DNA of 64,000 bases from JBBDWK01 sp040902885. GTDB lineage: Bacteria; Acidobacteriota; Terriglobia; Bryobacterales; Bryobacteraceae. The translations under genes and the position numbers were made by a program. Under the pieces are notes generated by a model, which saw nothing but the letters and a program-made list of their open reading frames with translations, ran no database searches and was not told the origin of the DNA. Every line of letters starts with the position of its first letter. Within the stretch, counting starts at the first letter, position 1. Positions 1 to 7,715 of the stretch are shown here, one piece after another. The DNA lies in the NCBI GenBank assembly GCA_040902885.1, contig JBBDWK010000098.1:1-64000 (forward strand). The letters run 5' to 3'.

Positions 1-54
1 GTCGCGGTTCGGTGCATAGGGGGGCAGCACTGAACCGCGCGCGTCAGCAAGCGG
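1..54. repeat. REPIN-like inverted repeat, left arm cut by window edge
   Basis: The right arm (27-54) is nearly identical to the right arm of the element at 10620-10647, and the visible left arm (1-15) pairs with it around a G-rich loop. It lies 15 bp past the stop codon of the minus-strand cupin gene, so it may act as that gene's terminator or mRNA 3' stabiliser. Membership of a REP-type family is inferred from the other copies in this window. Confidence 0.7.
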
Positions 55-69
55 CCCTGGCGGCGCGGC

Positions 70-489
70 TTACTTCGTATCGTCCACGAAGTAGTCGAAC
101 GGCCCGTCCGTATAGAAAATGAACTCCGTCTCTTCCACCGCTGTGAACGGTCCGTGCCGCTCGTTCACCGCGGCATAGATGAAGCTGCCCGGCGTGTATT
201 CCGCTTCCGGCGAGCGCAGCCGGCCCTTCAAGATGTAAATGGAGTGTCCGCAGGTCTTGTGATAGTGGCGCGGCTCGCGAAAACCCTTCGGGAACTTCAC
301 CACCGCCGATGACAGCTTGTTGTCCGTGTTGTCGTGCAGCAGTCTCTGTTGCAGCCCTTTGGGCACGCCTGGAAGCTCTATGTCCTTCCAGACGATCTTC
401 GACGCCTGCACGTGAAAGGATCGCTTCTCGGCGCCCGTCGTAATTACGGCGAGAGCCAGAGCGACCGGCAAAAGAAGCTTGGTTTTCAT
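70..489 (-). CDS. small exported cupin-domain protein
   Basis: A 139-residue protein. I start it at the ATG followed by Lys-Thr-Lys and a short hydrophobic stretch (LLLPVALALAVITTGA), which reads as a signal peptide; a longer frame exists upstream but looks non-coding. The mature part has a cupin pattern: PRHYHKTCGHSIYILKGRL supplies His residues, followed by a Gly-rich turn (YTPGSFIYAA) and a second half with NERHGPF, so a metal-binding beta barrel is likely. The family contains oxygenases, isomerases and pure binding proteins, and nothing here fixes the reaction. A REPIN-like repeat follows the stop. A comparable small exported protein with a repeat at its 3' end lies at 10671-11072. Confidence 0.75.
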   Translation of the reverse strand: MKTKLLLPVALALAVITTGAEKRSFHVQASKIVWKDIELPGVPKGLQQRLLHDNTDNKLSSAVVKFPKGFREPRHYHKTCGHSIYILKGRLRSPEAEYTPGSFIYAAVNERHGPFTAVEETEFIFYTDGPFDYFVDDTK

Positions 490-520
490 CCCGGTCATTC
501 TCCCAGGAAAGGCGCTGCGC

Positions 521-748
521 GCGCAAAGTGGCTCCGGCGAGGAAGAGTATGTCATCAACGCACTGAGCGGACACGCGGACCAGGCCGAGCTGCTCGAATG
601 GATGAAACCCATGGCGCTGGCGCTCAAGAAAGTCTTTCTGGTGCACGGCGAGATTTCGCAGTCGGCGGCGCTCCAGGAGGCGATCCGGAAGCAGTACGGC
701 ATCGAAGCCGTGACGCCGGGGCGCGGCGAATGTTTCGATCTCGATTAG
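521..748 (+). pseudogene. 3' fragment of beta-CASP/RMMBL metallo-hydrolase
   Basis: About 70 codons in one frame read VINALSGHADQAELLEWM ... KKVFLVHGE ... and end in a normal stop. The SGHADQxELLxW and FLVHGE words belong to the C-terminal RNA-metabolising part of metallo-beta-lactamase-fold exonucleases (family proteins are about 450 residues), where the His residues complete the di-zinc site. The N-terminal HxHxDH part is absent: upstream lies the divergent cupin gene. A short ATG-initiated frame can be drawn from 479, but its first residues do not match the family. I read this as a 5'-truncated remnant, not a working gene. Confidence 0.72.
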
Positions 749-841
749 GCACGGACCGACCGCTTGTACCCCAGCTTCCAGCCCGCGCGTCTTAAAGCTT
801 TGTTAGAATGGCAGTGAATTTGAATTACCTGGAGGTTCCCA

Positions 842-1717
842 GTGAGTGATCCGCTCACGCCGTACCCGGCTCAGTCCGGCAATTCCAACGTGAAAACAGC
901 TCTGCTTGCCGGCGCTATCATCGCGCTGTTAGGCACAAACGTTTACCTGTATATGCAAATTGACAGGCTCGGCACGGAGTTGACTACCGTCCGCGAAGGC
1001 CTGGCGACGGAAGTCGCCGAACTTCGGCAGTCCTCGACTGTGACCGTAGCCACGCACCGCAAGAATCTCGAGACGTTGAAATCCGATCTCGACGCGGCGC
1101 GGAAGCAGGCGGCTGCCGCGGCCGGACAGGCGCGTACGGAAGCCGTCCAGCGCGCCGAGCAACTGGCCAGCAAGCTCGCCGAAGAGCAGCAGAAGCAGCA
1201 GTTGCAGGTTGCCAGCAGAATCACCGAAGTCCAGGAGGCGGCCACGACGGCCAACGCCAGAATCGGCGATGTCTCCGGTGACGTCACCAACGTGAGATCC
1301 GAGGTTGCGGCCAATAAATCCGAGTTGGAAAAAACCATCGCGGATTTGAAGAAAGTGACCGGGGATATGGGTGTTCAGAGCGGTTATATCGCCACCAATG
1401 GGAAAGAGTTGGCGGCGCTCAAGCGGCTCGGCGAGCGCAACATCATCGAGTTCAAGCTTTCCAAGACCAAGCAGCCGCAGCGCGTCGGCGACATCGCCCT
1501 TCTGTTGAAGAAGGCGGATGCCAAACGCAACCGGTACACCGTGGAAGTGCTGGCCGACGACAAGAAGACCGAAAAGAAGGACAGGAATATCAACGAGCCG
1601 GTGCAGTTTTATACCTTGAAGGCCCGGCAGCCTTACGAGCTCGTGGTCAACCAGGTTCAGAAGAACCTGATTATTGGCTATCTCTCGACTCCGAAAGAAC
1701 AAGTCGCCCGGAATTGA
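842..1717 (+). CDS. membrane-anchored periplasmic coiled-coil protein
   Basis: A 291-residue protein started at GTG, with GGAGG seven bases upstream and a TAGAAT-type -10 near 804. Residues about 18-41 (TALLAGAIIALLGTNVYLYM) form one membrane segment. Residues about 45-190 are a long Glu/Lys/Ala/Gln-rich heptad region (coiled coil). A compact C-terminal domain of about 90 residues (from ALKRLGERNIIEFKLSKTK) is rich in beta-type sequence and charged. Type II topology with the coil outside the cytoplasm is inferred from the short N-terminus. I do not recognise the C-terminal domain. The gene stands alone and is followed directly by a large inverted repeat. Confidence 0.8.
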   Translation: MSDPLTPYPAQSGNSNVKTALLAGAIIALLGTNVYLYMQIDRLGTELTTVREGLATEVAELRQSSTVTVATHRKNLETLKSDLDAARKQAAAAAGQARTEAVQRAEQLASKLAEEQQKQQLQVASRITEVQEAATTANARIGDVSGDVTNVRSEVAANKSELEKTIADLKKVTGDMGVQSGYIATNGKELAALKRLGERNIIEFKLSKTKQPQRVGDIALLLKKADAKRNRYTVEVLADDKKTEKKDRNINEPVQFYTLKARQPYELVVNQVQKNLIIGYLSTPKEQVARN

Positions 1718-1721
1718 CATA

Positions 1722-1815
1722 AGCTGTCAGCGCTCAGCTTTCAGCCGTCAGCCAAAACGCTCGCGCCGCGGGCGCGTCAAATGCGCTGATCGCTGAAAGC
1801 TGATTGCTGAAAGCT
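1722..1815. repeat. 31-bp imperfect inverted repeat, GCTGA-rich
   Basis: Arms 1722-1752 and 1785-1815 pair at about 26 of 31 positions around a GC-rich spacer. Each arm is built from repeats of the word GCTGA (or TCAGC) spaced by six to eight bases. It sits just past the stop of the coiled-coil gene and could form a strong RNA hairpin. A related tandem array is at 20323-20354. Confidence 0.8.
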
Positions 1816-1890
1816 AGAATCGTAAGCAATCCCACCTTTCCGTTCGCCGCACCGTTGTACCTCTCCCCCACCGGAGGCCACAATCGAAGT

Positions 1891-2559
1891 ATGAGGAGCA
1901 CGGCTATAGCTCCCGGGTCGCCGGTCGCCATTCCAGCCGGAGCCGTGACGCTCGAGGGCAACCTTGTGGTTCCAGTGGATGCGGGCGGAATCGTACTTTT
2001 CGCGCACGGCAGCGGCAGCAGCAGCCAAAGTCCTCGCAATCGCCTGGTGGCGGCGCGACTCCACCAACAGCACCTCGGGACGCTGCTGATCGACCTGCTG
2101 GCCCCGGACGAGGAAGCCGTGGACGCCTTCACAGGCCACCTGCGATTTGACATCGAACTGCTCGCCAACCGGCTTCTGGCAGCTACGGACTGGCTGGAGC
2201 GGAGCCCGGAGACCCGGGATCTCAACATCGGGTACTTCGGGGCCAGCACGGGCGCCGCCGCCGCCTTAGTTGCGGCCGCCGGGCGCCCTGAGATCGGAGC
2301 GGTCGTTTCGCGCGGCGGCAGGCCCGACCTCGCCGGTCCCGCGCTGGATCGCGTGAAGGCGCCGACCCTCCTTATTGTAGGGGGCGCCGACCTTCCCGTT
2401 ATCGGCATGAACAGCGATGCTTTAGCGCAACTCCGGACGGAGAAGAAGCTCGCGATTGTACCGGGAGCCACACATCTCTTCGAGGAGCCGGGCGCGCTCG
2501 ATGAGGTCGCGCGGCTGGCTGGCCAGTGGTTTGCAGCCTATATAACACGATCCGCGTAA
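1891..2559 (+). CDS. alpha/beta hydrolase, dienelactone-hydrolase type
   Basis: A 222-residue protein. I start at the ATG at 1891, preceded by GGAGG; the open frame runs further upstream through the inverted repeat and looks non-coding there. The catalytic set is visible: nucleophile Ser119 in GASTG, Asp167 in the GGADLPV turn, and His195 in GATHLF. The oxyanion-side motif FAHGSGSS follows strand three. No signal peptide, so cytoplasmic. Short hydrolases of this type are often found next to stress-associated genes, and here a CBS-domain gene follows after nine bases. The substrate is unknown. Confidence 0.85.
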   Translation: MRSTAIAPGSPVAIPAGAVTLEGNLVVPVDAGGIVLFAHGSGSSSQSPRNRLVAARLHQQHLGTLLIDLLAPDEEAVDAFTGHLRFDIELLANRLLAATDWLERSPETRDLNIGYFGASTGAAAALVAAAGRPEIGAVVSRGGRPDLAGPALDRVKAPTLLIVGGADLPVIGMNSDALAQLRTEKKLAIVPGATHLFEEPGALDEVARLAGQWFAAYITRSA

Positions 2560-2568
2560 GGAGAAATC

Positions 2569-3027
2569 ATGACACCGACATCGACTTTCCAATGCAAAGA
2601 CATCATGACCGAAGACCCGGTCTGCTGTCTGCCGTCCGACACAGCATCGAAGTGCGCACAGACCATGCGCGACCAGGATGTTGGCCCCGTTCCCATTGTG
2701 GAGAGCCACGCCTCGAAGAAGCTCGTCGGAATCCTGACCGACCGCGATCTGGCTTTGAAGATCGTGGCGGAGGGACGAAACCCGAACTCCACGAAGATCG
2801 AAGAGATCATGACACGCGATCCGATCACTTGCCTGCCCCACGACGATATCGAATCCGCTTTGGACACGATGCAAACCCACCAGGTTCGCCGTGTTCCGAT
2901 CGTCGATGAAGAGGGGATCGTCGTCGGCATCATCGCGCAGGCCGATATTGCCATCCGTATGGAGGAACCGGAAAAGATCAGTGAAGTAGTGGTAGAAATC
3001 TCGCAGCCCCGGACCATGGTCGGATAA
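2569..3027 (+). CDS. tandem CBS-domain protein
   Basis: A 152-residue protein with a good AAGGAG site eight bases before ATG. It consists almost entirely of two CBS motifs: residues about 10-65 (DIMTEDPVCCLPSD ... VGILTDRDLAL) and about 78-130 (EIMTRDPITCLPHDD ... VGIIAQADIAI). CBS pairs bind adenine nucleotides or SAM and gate a partner, but no enzyme domain is attached, so it is a free-standing sensor. It sits nine bases after the hydrolase gene and 32 bases before the BON-SRPBCC gene, which suggests one transcript. The partner is not evident. Confidence 0.92.
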   Translation: MTPTSTFQCKDIMTEDPVCCLPSDTASKCAQTMRDQDVGPVPIVESHASKKLVGILTDRDLALKIVAEGRNPNSTKIEEIMTRDPITCLPHDDIESALDTMQTHQVRRVPIVDEEGIVVGIIAQADIAIRMEEPEKISEVVVEISQPRTMVG

Positions 3028-3059
3028 CTTTCCTGGATCTGGGGAAGGGGAGGTGAACG

Positions 3060-4241
3060 ATGAAGACAGGAACAAGTCTGATCGCCGGGGCCGCTCTCGG
3101 GGCCGGACTGATGTACCTCGCTGACCCCGCAAGGGGCAGACGGCGGCGGGCTATGGTGCGCGACAAGGCTCGCAGCCTCTTGAATCAGACCAGGGACATG
3201 ATCGGCAAGACGTCGCGCGATCTGTCGAACCGCGCGCATGGGCTGAATGCGGGGTGGAAGCACGCGTTCGATGACGGCGAGGCGCCGGACGACATCGTGG
3301 CGGCGCGTGTGCGGTCGAAGATCGGCCGGCTGGTGACACATCCAAGCGCGATTGAGGTGACGGCGGAGGGCGGGGTGGTTACGCTCCATGGACCGGTTCT
3401 CGAACGCGAAGTCGAAGAGCTTCTGGACGGGGTCGCCGGCGTCCCGGGCGTGCGCGGAGTGGAAAGCCGTCTGGAGCCGCATGAGCAGCCGGGAGATGTG
3501 CCCGGCCTGCAGGGCGGCCCGCCGCGGCCTCCCAGGGAACTTCCCGAGCTGATGCAGACCAACTGGACCCCGGCGGTGCGCTTCCTGGCTGGCGTGAAAG
3601 GAGGATTGCTGGCGGTATACGGCATTCGCAAGCGCGATCTGACCGGCGCGGTGGCAGGCGTTCTGGGAGCCGGGCTTCTCGCTCGCAGTCTCACGAATCT
3701 CGAGATGCGGCGGATGTTCGGCCTTTGCGGCAGGCGGGCGGTCGATTTTCACAAGACCGTCCAGATCAACGCTCCCGTTGACGAAGTATTCCGCTTCTGG
3801 AGCAGCTACGAAAACTTCCCGCGGATTATGTCGCATCTGAAGGACGTCCGCGATATCGGGAACGGCCGCTCCCTTTGGGTGGCCGAGGGGCCGTCGGGTG
3901 TTTCCGCGCAGTGGACCGCCGAGATTACGGAGAGAGTACCCAACCAGGTGCTCGCATGGAAAAGCGTGCCCGGCTCGAGAGTGGCGAATGCCGGCATCAT
4001 TCGCTTCGAATCGAAGGACGGCGGCACCCGGCTCGATATACGCATCTCGTACAACCCGCCGGCGGGCGCTCTCGGGCACGCCGTCGCATCGCTATTCGGC
4101 AAGGACCCGAAGCATGCGATGGACGAGGATCTGGTCCGTCTCAAGTCCCTCCTCGAGGTTGGCAAGACCACCGCCCACGGCGAGAAAGTGACCCGAGGCG
4201 AGCTGCCCGTGAGCGGTAGTTCCAGTTGGTCGCAGGGCTAA
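3060..4241 (+). CDS. BON-SRPBCC domain protein
   Basis: A 393-residue protein. The N-terminus (SLIAGAALGAGLMYLADPARG) is a glycine-rich hydrophobic segment ending in a basic patch, as in the YtxH-like stress proteins. A BON domain follows (about 78-140: IEVTAEGGVVTLHGPV ... VPGVRGVESRL), then a second hydrophobic region (about 170-210), and a START-type SRPBCC domain (about 225-370: KTVQINAPVDEVFRFWSSYE ... PNQVLAWKSV). The combination points to a membrane-attached lipid-binding or envelope-stress role, which is inferred. It ends three bases inside the convergent gene that follows. Confidence 0.85.
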   Translation: MKTGTSLIAGAALGAGLMYLADPARGRRRRAMVRDKARSLLNQTRDMIGKTSRDLSNRAHGLNAGWKHAFDDGEAPDDIVAARVRSKIGRLVTHPSAIEVTAEGGVVTLHGPVLEREVEELLDGVAGVPGVRGVESRLEPHEQPGDVPGLQGGPPRPPRELPELMQTNWTPAVRFLAGVKGGLLAVYGIRKRDLTGAVAGVLGAGLLARSLTNLEMRRMFGLCGRRAVDFHKTVQINAPVDEVFRFWSSYENFPRIMSHLKDVRDIGNGRSLWVAEGPSGVSAQWTAEITERVPNQVLAWKSVPGSRVANAGIIRFESKDGGTRLDIRISYNPPAGALGHAVASLFGKDPKHAMDEDLVRLKSLLEVGKTTAHGEKVTRGELPVSGSSSWSQG

Positions 4242-5407
4242 AGGCTCCCGTCCGGCACAACTCCGGAACGGAACAGAAGCGCCTGCTCGCTCGTGAATGG
4301 AGGCGTGAAGAGATCGGCGCGGTCGTGGTTTGAACGGAAAAGATGGAGGATGTAGTGCACGCGCTGGCTCAGATTGCTCCAGTCCTTCGCGCCGCAATCG
4401 TCGGATGCGGGAGGAGCGGGTTCGAAGCGTGCGAGTAAACTTCTCAGCTCCTCTTGTTCGGGTTTGCGTAACAGGGCGGGGAAGGCGGCTTCCAGGTGCC
4501 TTCCCAACGCCAGCACATTTCCCGGCAAAGACAGCACCATTAGTGAATCCGTAATTGCGAGACGCGTGAGCTTCAGGGCGAAACGGGAAAAACTTACGCC
4601 GAGGCCCTGAAGCACGGCTGCCGCGGGTCGCCGAATAAGAGGCCACCATCGCTTAGAGTGTGGAAACACCGCCGCTAAGATGTGCGCGCCAGTAACGTGT
4701 GCCGTTAAACCCGGTGCGTCCATGGCCTCGCGAATCTCCGGCTGAAGGCGCGTCTGTTCATGCAAACCGATTTCGATGTTCGCAAGAAAGATCAACTCGG
4801 CGCGGAGTTGGTCGCCAGTCTCGAAGCCTTGCTGCTGGTAGTGCCGGAACGAGCGCCGCAGGAGTTCCTGGCCTTCGGGCGGATCGCCTTCGCGTAATCC
4901 GGCTAGGAAGGTCTGGAAAGCTTTGGAATCCGGAAGCACGTCTTCCGGGCAAGTGTGCATGTAGCGGGCGAACTGGCGGCCAATCTCCTCGAAGACCTTC
5001 CGGTTCCCGCGCGCCACGGCGTCGCTCGCGCGCTCGAAAGCGTCGAACGGACTGTGAATCTGACGCACGGCGCGGTCGAGTCTTGTTTCGGGATTGAAGA
5101 GCCCTTTGCGGAGAAGCGCTCTCCAAAGCGATGTCACGGGATGAAGGACCTCAGCGCCAAGATTGAGCCGCCTGGCCAGGCTCTCCTGAAAATCCTCGCC
5201 GCGAATCGTCCGGCCCGCCTGGCGGGAAGCCCAGGTGGCAAAGGTACACCAGTTGGCGCAAAGCCCGGTGCGTCCCACAAGTGCGTTGGAGAGCAGGTGG
5301 TAGCACTCGGTGATTCGCAGATTGCGAATCACAGGATCCTCGAGGCTGGCGGTCCGGGCGACCTCGTGGACGTCCGGCGCCGCCGCCGGAGTGGGGGCGG
5401 GGCTCAT
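4238..5407 (-). CDS. conserved protein of unknown function
   Basis: A 389-residue protein; I prefer the ATG at 5407 over the TTG one codon earlier. I do not recognise a family. Visible traits: a Cys/Trp-rich early block (GRTGLCANWCTFATWASRQ, about residues 46-65), many predicted helices, a central amphipathic or membrane-touching region (about 265-310: RWWPLIRRPAAAVLQGLGV), and a Pro/Ala-rich loop before the final helices. No signal peptide. The mostly helical make-up and Trp/Cys cluster are compatible with a diiron or haem-handling enzyme, but no ligand pattern proves it. Its promoter faces the PadR gene across about 60 bp. Confidence 0.7.
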   Translation of the reverse strand: MSPAPTPAAAPDVHEVARTASLEDPVIRNLRITECYHLLSNALVGRTGLCANWCTFATWASRQAGRTIRGEDFQESLARRLNLGAEVLHPVTSLWRALLRKGLFNPETRLDRAVRQIHSPFDAFERASDAVARGNRKVFEEIGRQFARYMHTCPEDVLPDSKAFQTFLAGLREGDPPEGQELLRRSFRHYQQQGFETGDQLRAELIFLANIEIGLHEQTRLQPEIREAMDAPGLTAHVTGAHILAAVFPHSKRWWPLIRRPAAAVLQGLGVSFSRFALKLTRLAITDSLMVLSLPGNVLALGRHLEAAFPALLRKPEQEELRSLLARFEPAPPASDDCGAKDWSNLSQRVHYILHLFRSNHDRADLFTPPFTSEQALLFRSGVVPDGSL

Positions 5408-5427
5408 CAAGGCCTATCTTAGACCAC

Positions 5428-5461
5428 TTGACAAGACGCCCGGCTTATATCTACATATATA
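5428..5461 (+). promoter_or_regulatory. PadR promoter with overlapping operator-like word
   Basis: A TTGACA -35 hexamer (5428-5433) is followed after 18 bases by TACATA. The -10 overlaps the word TCTACATATA (5450-5459), whose reverse complement TATATGTAGA occurs exactly in the promoter of the other PadR gene at 16688-16697. PadR proteins bind such AT-rich words and commonly repress themselves, so autoregulation is inferred. Transcription would start only a few bases before the ATG. Confidence 0.6.
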
Positions 5462-5466
5462 GAGTA

Positions 5467-5790
5467 ATGATGAAGAAGCGTCAGCGTCGCCCGTCGGAGC
5501 AGGCACTGCAGGTAGCCGGATGCCTCTTAAGCGATTCGGGCGGCTGGCATTATGGCTACAGTCTCAGCCAGAAGACCGGTCTCCCTTCGGGTACTTTGTA
5601 CCCCATTCTCATGCGGCTTGCCGAAAATGGATTCCTGGAGACGAAATGGGTAGATCCCGAACGTGAAGGCCGGCCGCCCCGGCATCTTTACCGCCTTTCG
5701 GCGCAAGGCGTTCGTTGGGCGCGAGAGGCAATGCAGGCACGGGCGATGCCGGCATCCGAACTGCGGCCGGCTCAAGAGGGTGCGCGATGA
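5467..5790 (+). CDS. PadR-family transcriptional regulator
   Basis: A 107-residue protein with the PadR winged helix: SEQALQVAGCLLSD, helix-turn-helix HYGYSLSQKTGLPSGTLYPI, and wing GRPPRHLYRLSAQG. The conserved GTLYPIL and R-x-Y-L-S words of the family are present. The track frame begins with TTG at 5428, but that codon belongs to the -35 box; I start at ATG 5467. No clear ribosome binding site is visible, consistent with a nearly leaderless message. The stop overlaps the ATG of the small membrane protein that follows, its probable partner. Confidence 0.88.
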   Translation: MMKKRQRRPSEQALQVAGCLLSDSGGWHYGYSLSQKTGLPSGTLYPILMRLAENGFLETKWVDPEREGRPPRHLYRLSAQGVRWAREAMQARAMPASELRPAQEGAR

Positions 5791-5975
5791 TTACAGCCAG
5801 GCTGCTCGGCTTTTTGTCCGGCCTTATATTTCACATTGCCGCGCTGATCGCTCCACCTGGAAGTCAAGACAAGATTGGATCGCGGCGATGCGCTCCGAAT
5901 CGTATAGCATGCCCACGGGCTTTTCGCGATTGTGGTGGGCGGTTGGCGGGGTGATTACAGCGGTCCAGGCCAACC
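5787..5975 (+). pseudogene. frameshifted PadR-associated small membrane protein
   Basis: The ATG overlaps the PadR stop (ATGA). The first frame gives a membrane helix (ITARLLGFLSGLIFHIAALIA). The family-like continuation, DWIAAMRSESYSM ... RLWWAVGGVITAVQA, lies in a different frame from about 5863 on. PadR partners in acidobacteria often carry such a W-x-x-AM-x-x-E ... WAxG pattern; that is recalled family knowledge, not searched. Either a one- or two-base indel has broken the gene or a sequence error is present. The 3' end runs into the convergent amidohydrolase gene. Confidence 0.5.
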
Positions 5976-7376
5976 TCACTGATGGGGGGGTGGACGGTTC
6001 GTCGTATTCGTTTTGTCGTTTGGAATTGAATTCTTGTAGATCCTGCCATCCTTCATGATGACGAGCAGGGTTTTCTCCGGATCCGCGATCAGCGTGATGT
6101 TAGCGATGGGATCGCCGTCGATGAGAAGGAGATCCGCAAGCGCGCCTTCCTCGACGACGCCGAGACTGCCAGGGTACGGATTGCGCTTCCCGGACAGCGC
6201 CAGCAGTTGGGCATTGGTCCCGGTCGCCATCACGAGCGCTTCGGCGGGGGTGTACCACTGAACCAGCTTGGCCAGCAGTTCCCCCTGACGCCGGGCAAGC
6301 TGGGCGGAGAACAGGATGTCGGTGCCGAACGCCGTCTTGATCTTGTACTTCTTCGCCAGCGTGAAAGTTGTGTCCGTACCGGCGAACACCTCCGATGCCT
6401 TGGCTCGCTCCAGCGATCCAGGCGGAAAGGCCTCGGCCATCTCGTCCGGAAACGCCTGAGTGCTCAGCCAGATTCCATTGTCGGCAATCAGTTTCGCGGT
6501 GGGTTCGTCCATGAGGTGGCCGTGTTCGATGCACTTCACGCCGGCGGCAATCGCGCGCCGGATCGATTCGGGCGTGTACGCGTGGACGGTGACGTAGGTG
6601 CCCCAGTTTTCGGCGGCTTCAACGGCGGCGCGCAGCTCGGCCTCGGTGAAAGTGGACGCGTCGAGCGGACTGTGAGGCGAGGCCACGCCACCGCTGGCGG
6701 TGAGCTTGATGTGCGATGCGCCCAGCATGAGCTGCTCGCGCACACGGAGGCGAACCTCATCGGGACTGTCCGCGATCATGGCGGTGCCAGTCTGCTCTCC
6801 GCGTGACAGCGGGGCGCCGACGGTGCGCGGAATCTCGAACGGCTGGCGGAAATCGCCGTGACCACTGGTAACGGATATGACTGCGCCGGACGGGAAGATT
6901 CGCGGACCGGCGATAGTGCCCTCGTCGATGGCGCGCTTGAGTCCGAACGCGGGGCCGCCGACGTCTCGAACGGTGGTGAACCCGCGCAGCAGCGTGGCCG
7001 ATGCCTCGGCGCCGGCCACGAGATTGAGGTGACCGATGTCCCCCATGAGAAGCGCTGCCGGGGTCGGGCGCACCATCATCGTGTGCCAGTGCATGTCGAT
7101 GAGCCCGGGCATCAGCGTGCGCCCGCCGCCGTCGATGAGCACGGTGGTGCCACTACGATCGGTCGGAATCGGATTCGTGGAAATGCGCTCGATCGTGTTC
7201 CCGCGCACCAGGACGTAACTCGGGCCCGAAAGTGAACTGCTCTTGCCGTCAAAAATCCGGACGTTCTGAAAGAGCGTGACCGCGCCGCCGGATGTTGCTT
7301 CCTGCGCCTGGCCGGCATGGCAAACACCGAGCAAGAGTGCTGCCAGGATTATCCTTGTCAGTCCAGATTTGAACAT
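5976..7376 (-). CDS. exported metal-dependent amidohydrolase
   Basis: A 466-residue protein with a signal peptide (LTRIILAALLLGVCHAGQAQ). The amidohydrolase-superfamily metal site is complete: MHWHT after the GLID strand, a probable carboxylated Lys in HIKLTASGG, His in TVHAYT, His in CIEHGH, and Asp in AFGTDI. Family relatives with this layout are imidazolonepropionase-like or Xaa-Pro dipeptidases that act on cyclic or acylated amino acids and peptides; the substrate cannot be fixed. The final 20 residues are Asn/Pro-rich and probably disordered. It is convergent with the broken PadR partner gene and stands alone. Confidence 0.87.
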   Translation of the reverse strand: MFKSGLTRIILAALLLGVCHAGQAQEATSGGAVTLFQNVRIFDGKSSSLSGPSYVLVRGNTIERISTNPIPTDRSGTTVLIDGGGRTLMPGLIDMHWHTMMVRPTPAALLMGDIGHLNLVAGAEASATLLRGFTTVRDVGGPAFGLKRAIDEGTIAGPRIFPSGAVISVTSGHGDFRQPFEIPRTVGAPLSRGEQTGTAMIADSPDEVRLRVREQLMLGASHIKLTASGGVASPHSPLDASTFTEAELRAAVEAAENWGTYVTVHAYTPESIRRAIAAGVKCIEHGHLMDEPTAKLIADNGIWLSTQAFPDEMAEAFPPGSLERAKASEVFAGTDTTFTLAKKYKIKTAFGTDILFSAQLARRQGELLAKLVQWYTPAEALVMATGTNAQLLALSGKRNPYPGSLGVVEEGALADLLLIDGDPIANITLIADPEKTLLVIMKDGRIYKNSIPNDKTNTTNRPPPHQ

Positions 7377-7715
7377 GTGTGACTTCCTTGTGCTCCTGAT
7401 TGTCTGCCTCGGGTTCCCGGAGCCGTACTCTCACGACCAGATGGACGTCCTGTATTGTGTGGCGCCGGCCGGCGTCGGCATGTGCGCCGGTTTGGTCCTT
7501 AGAAATTGCAAATCTCCCAACTTCAAGCGCGTCCGTTGACCCGCTAGATCTCTGCGTCTCCCGACCGCAGCGTCACCGTCCGGAGATCACCTGAAATGAC
7601 CGTTTCCCCACGTTCAGGCTGGTTCATTCGGGTTCCCCGCGAAGAGGCGATTGCACGAGGAGGACCAACCGGTTCGTGTAATACTAATAACGTCCCCTGA
7701 ACCGGTAACCGCGTT
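7377..7715. other. intergenic region with 8-bp inverted repeat
   Basis: This stretch separates two divergent genes. I see no coding frame with family character. The notable part is ACCGGTTC (7668-7675) mirrored by GAACCGGT (7699-7706), enclosing the AT-rich word TAATACTAATAA about 35 bp before the propeller gene. That word could be a -10 region, with the palindrome as its operator; no good -35 stands at the usual spacing. Confidence 0.45.

Noticed and set aside
2538..4079. 513-residue minus-strand frame
   Set aside because: Antisense to the CBS and BON-SRPBCC genes; composition mirrors them.
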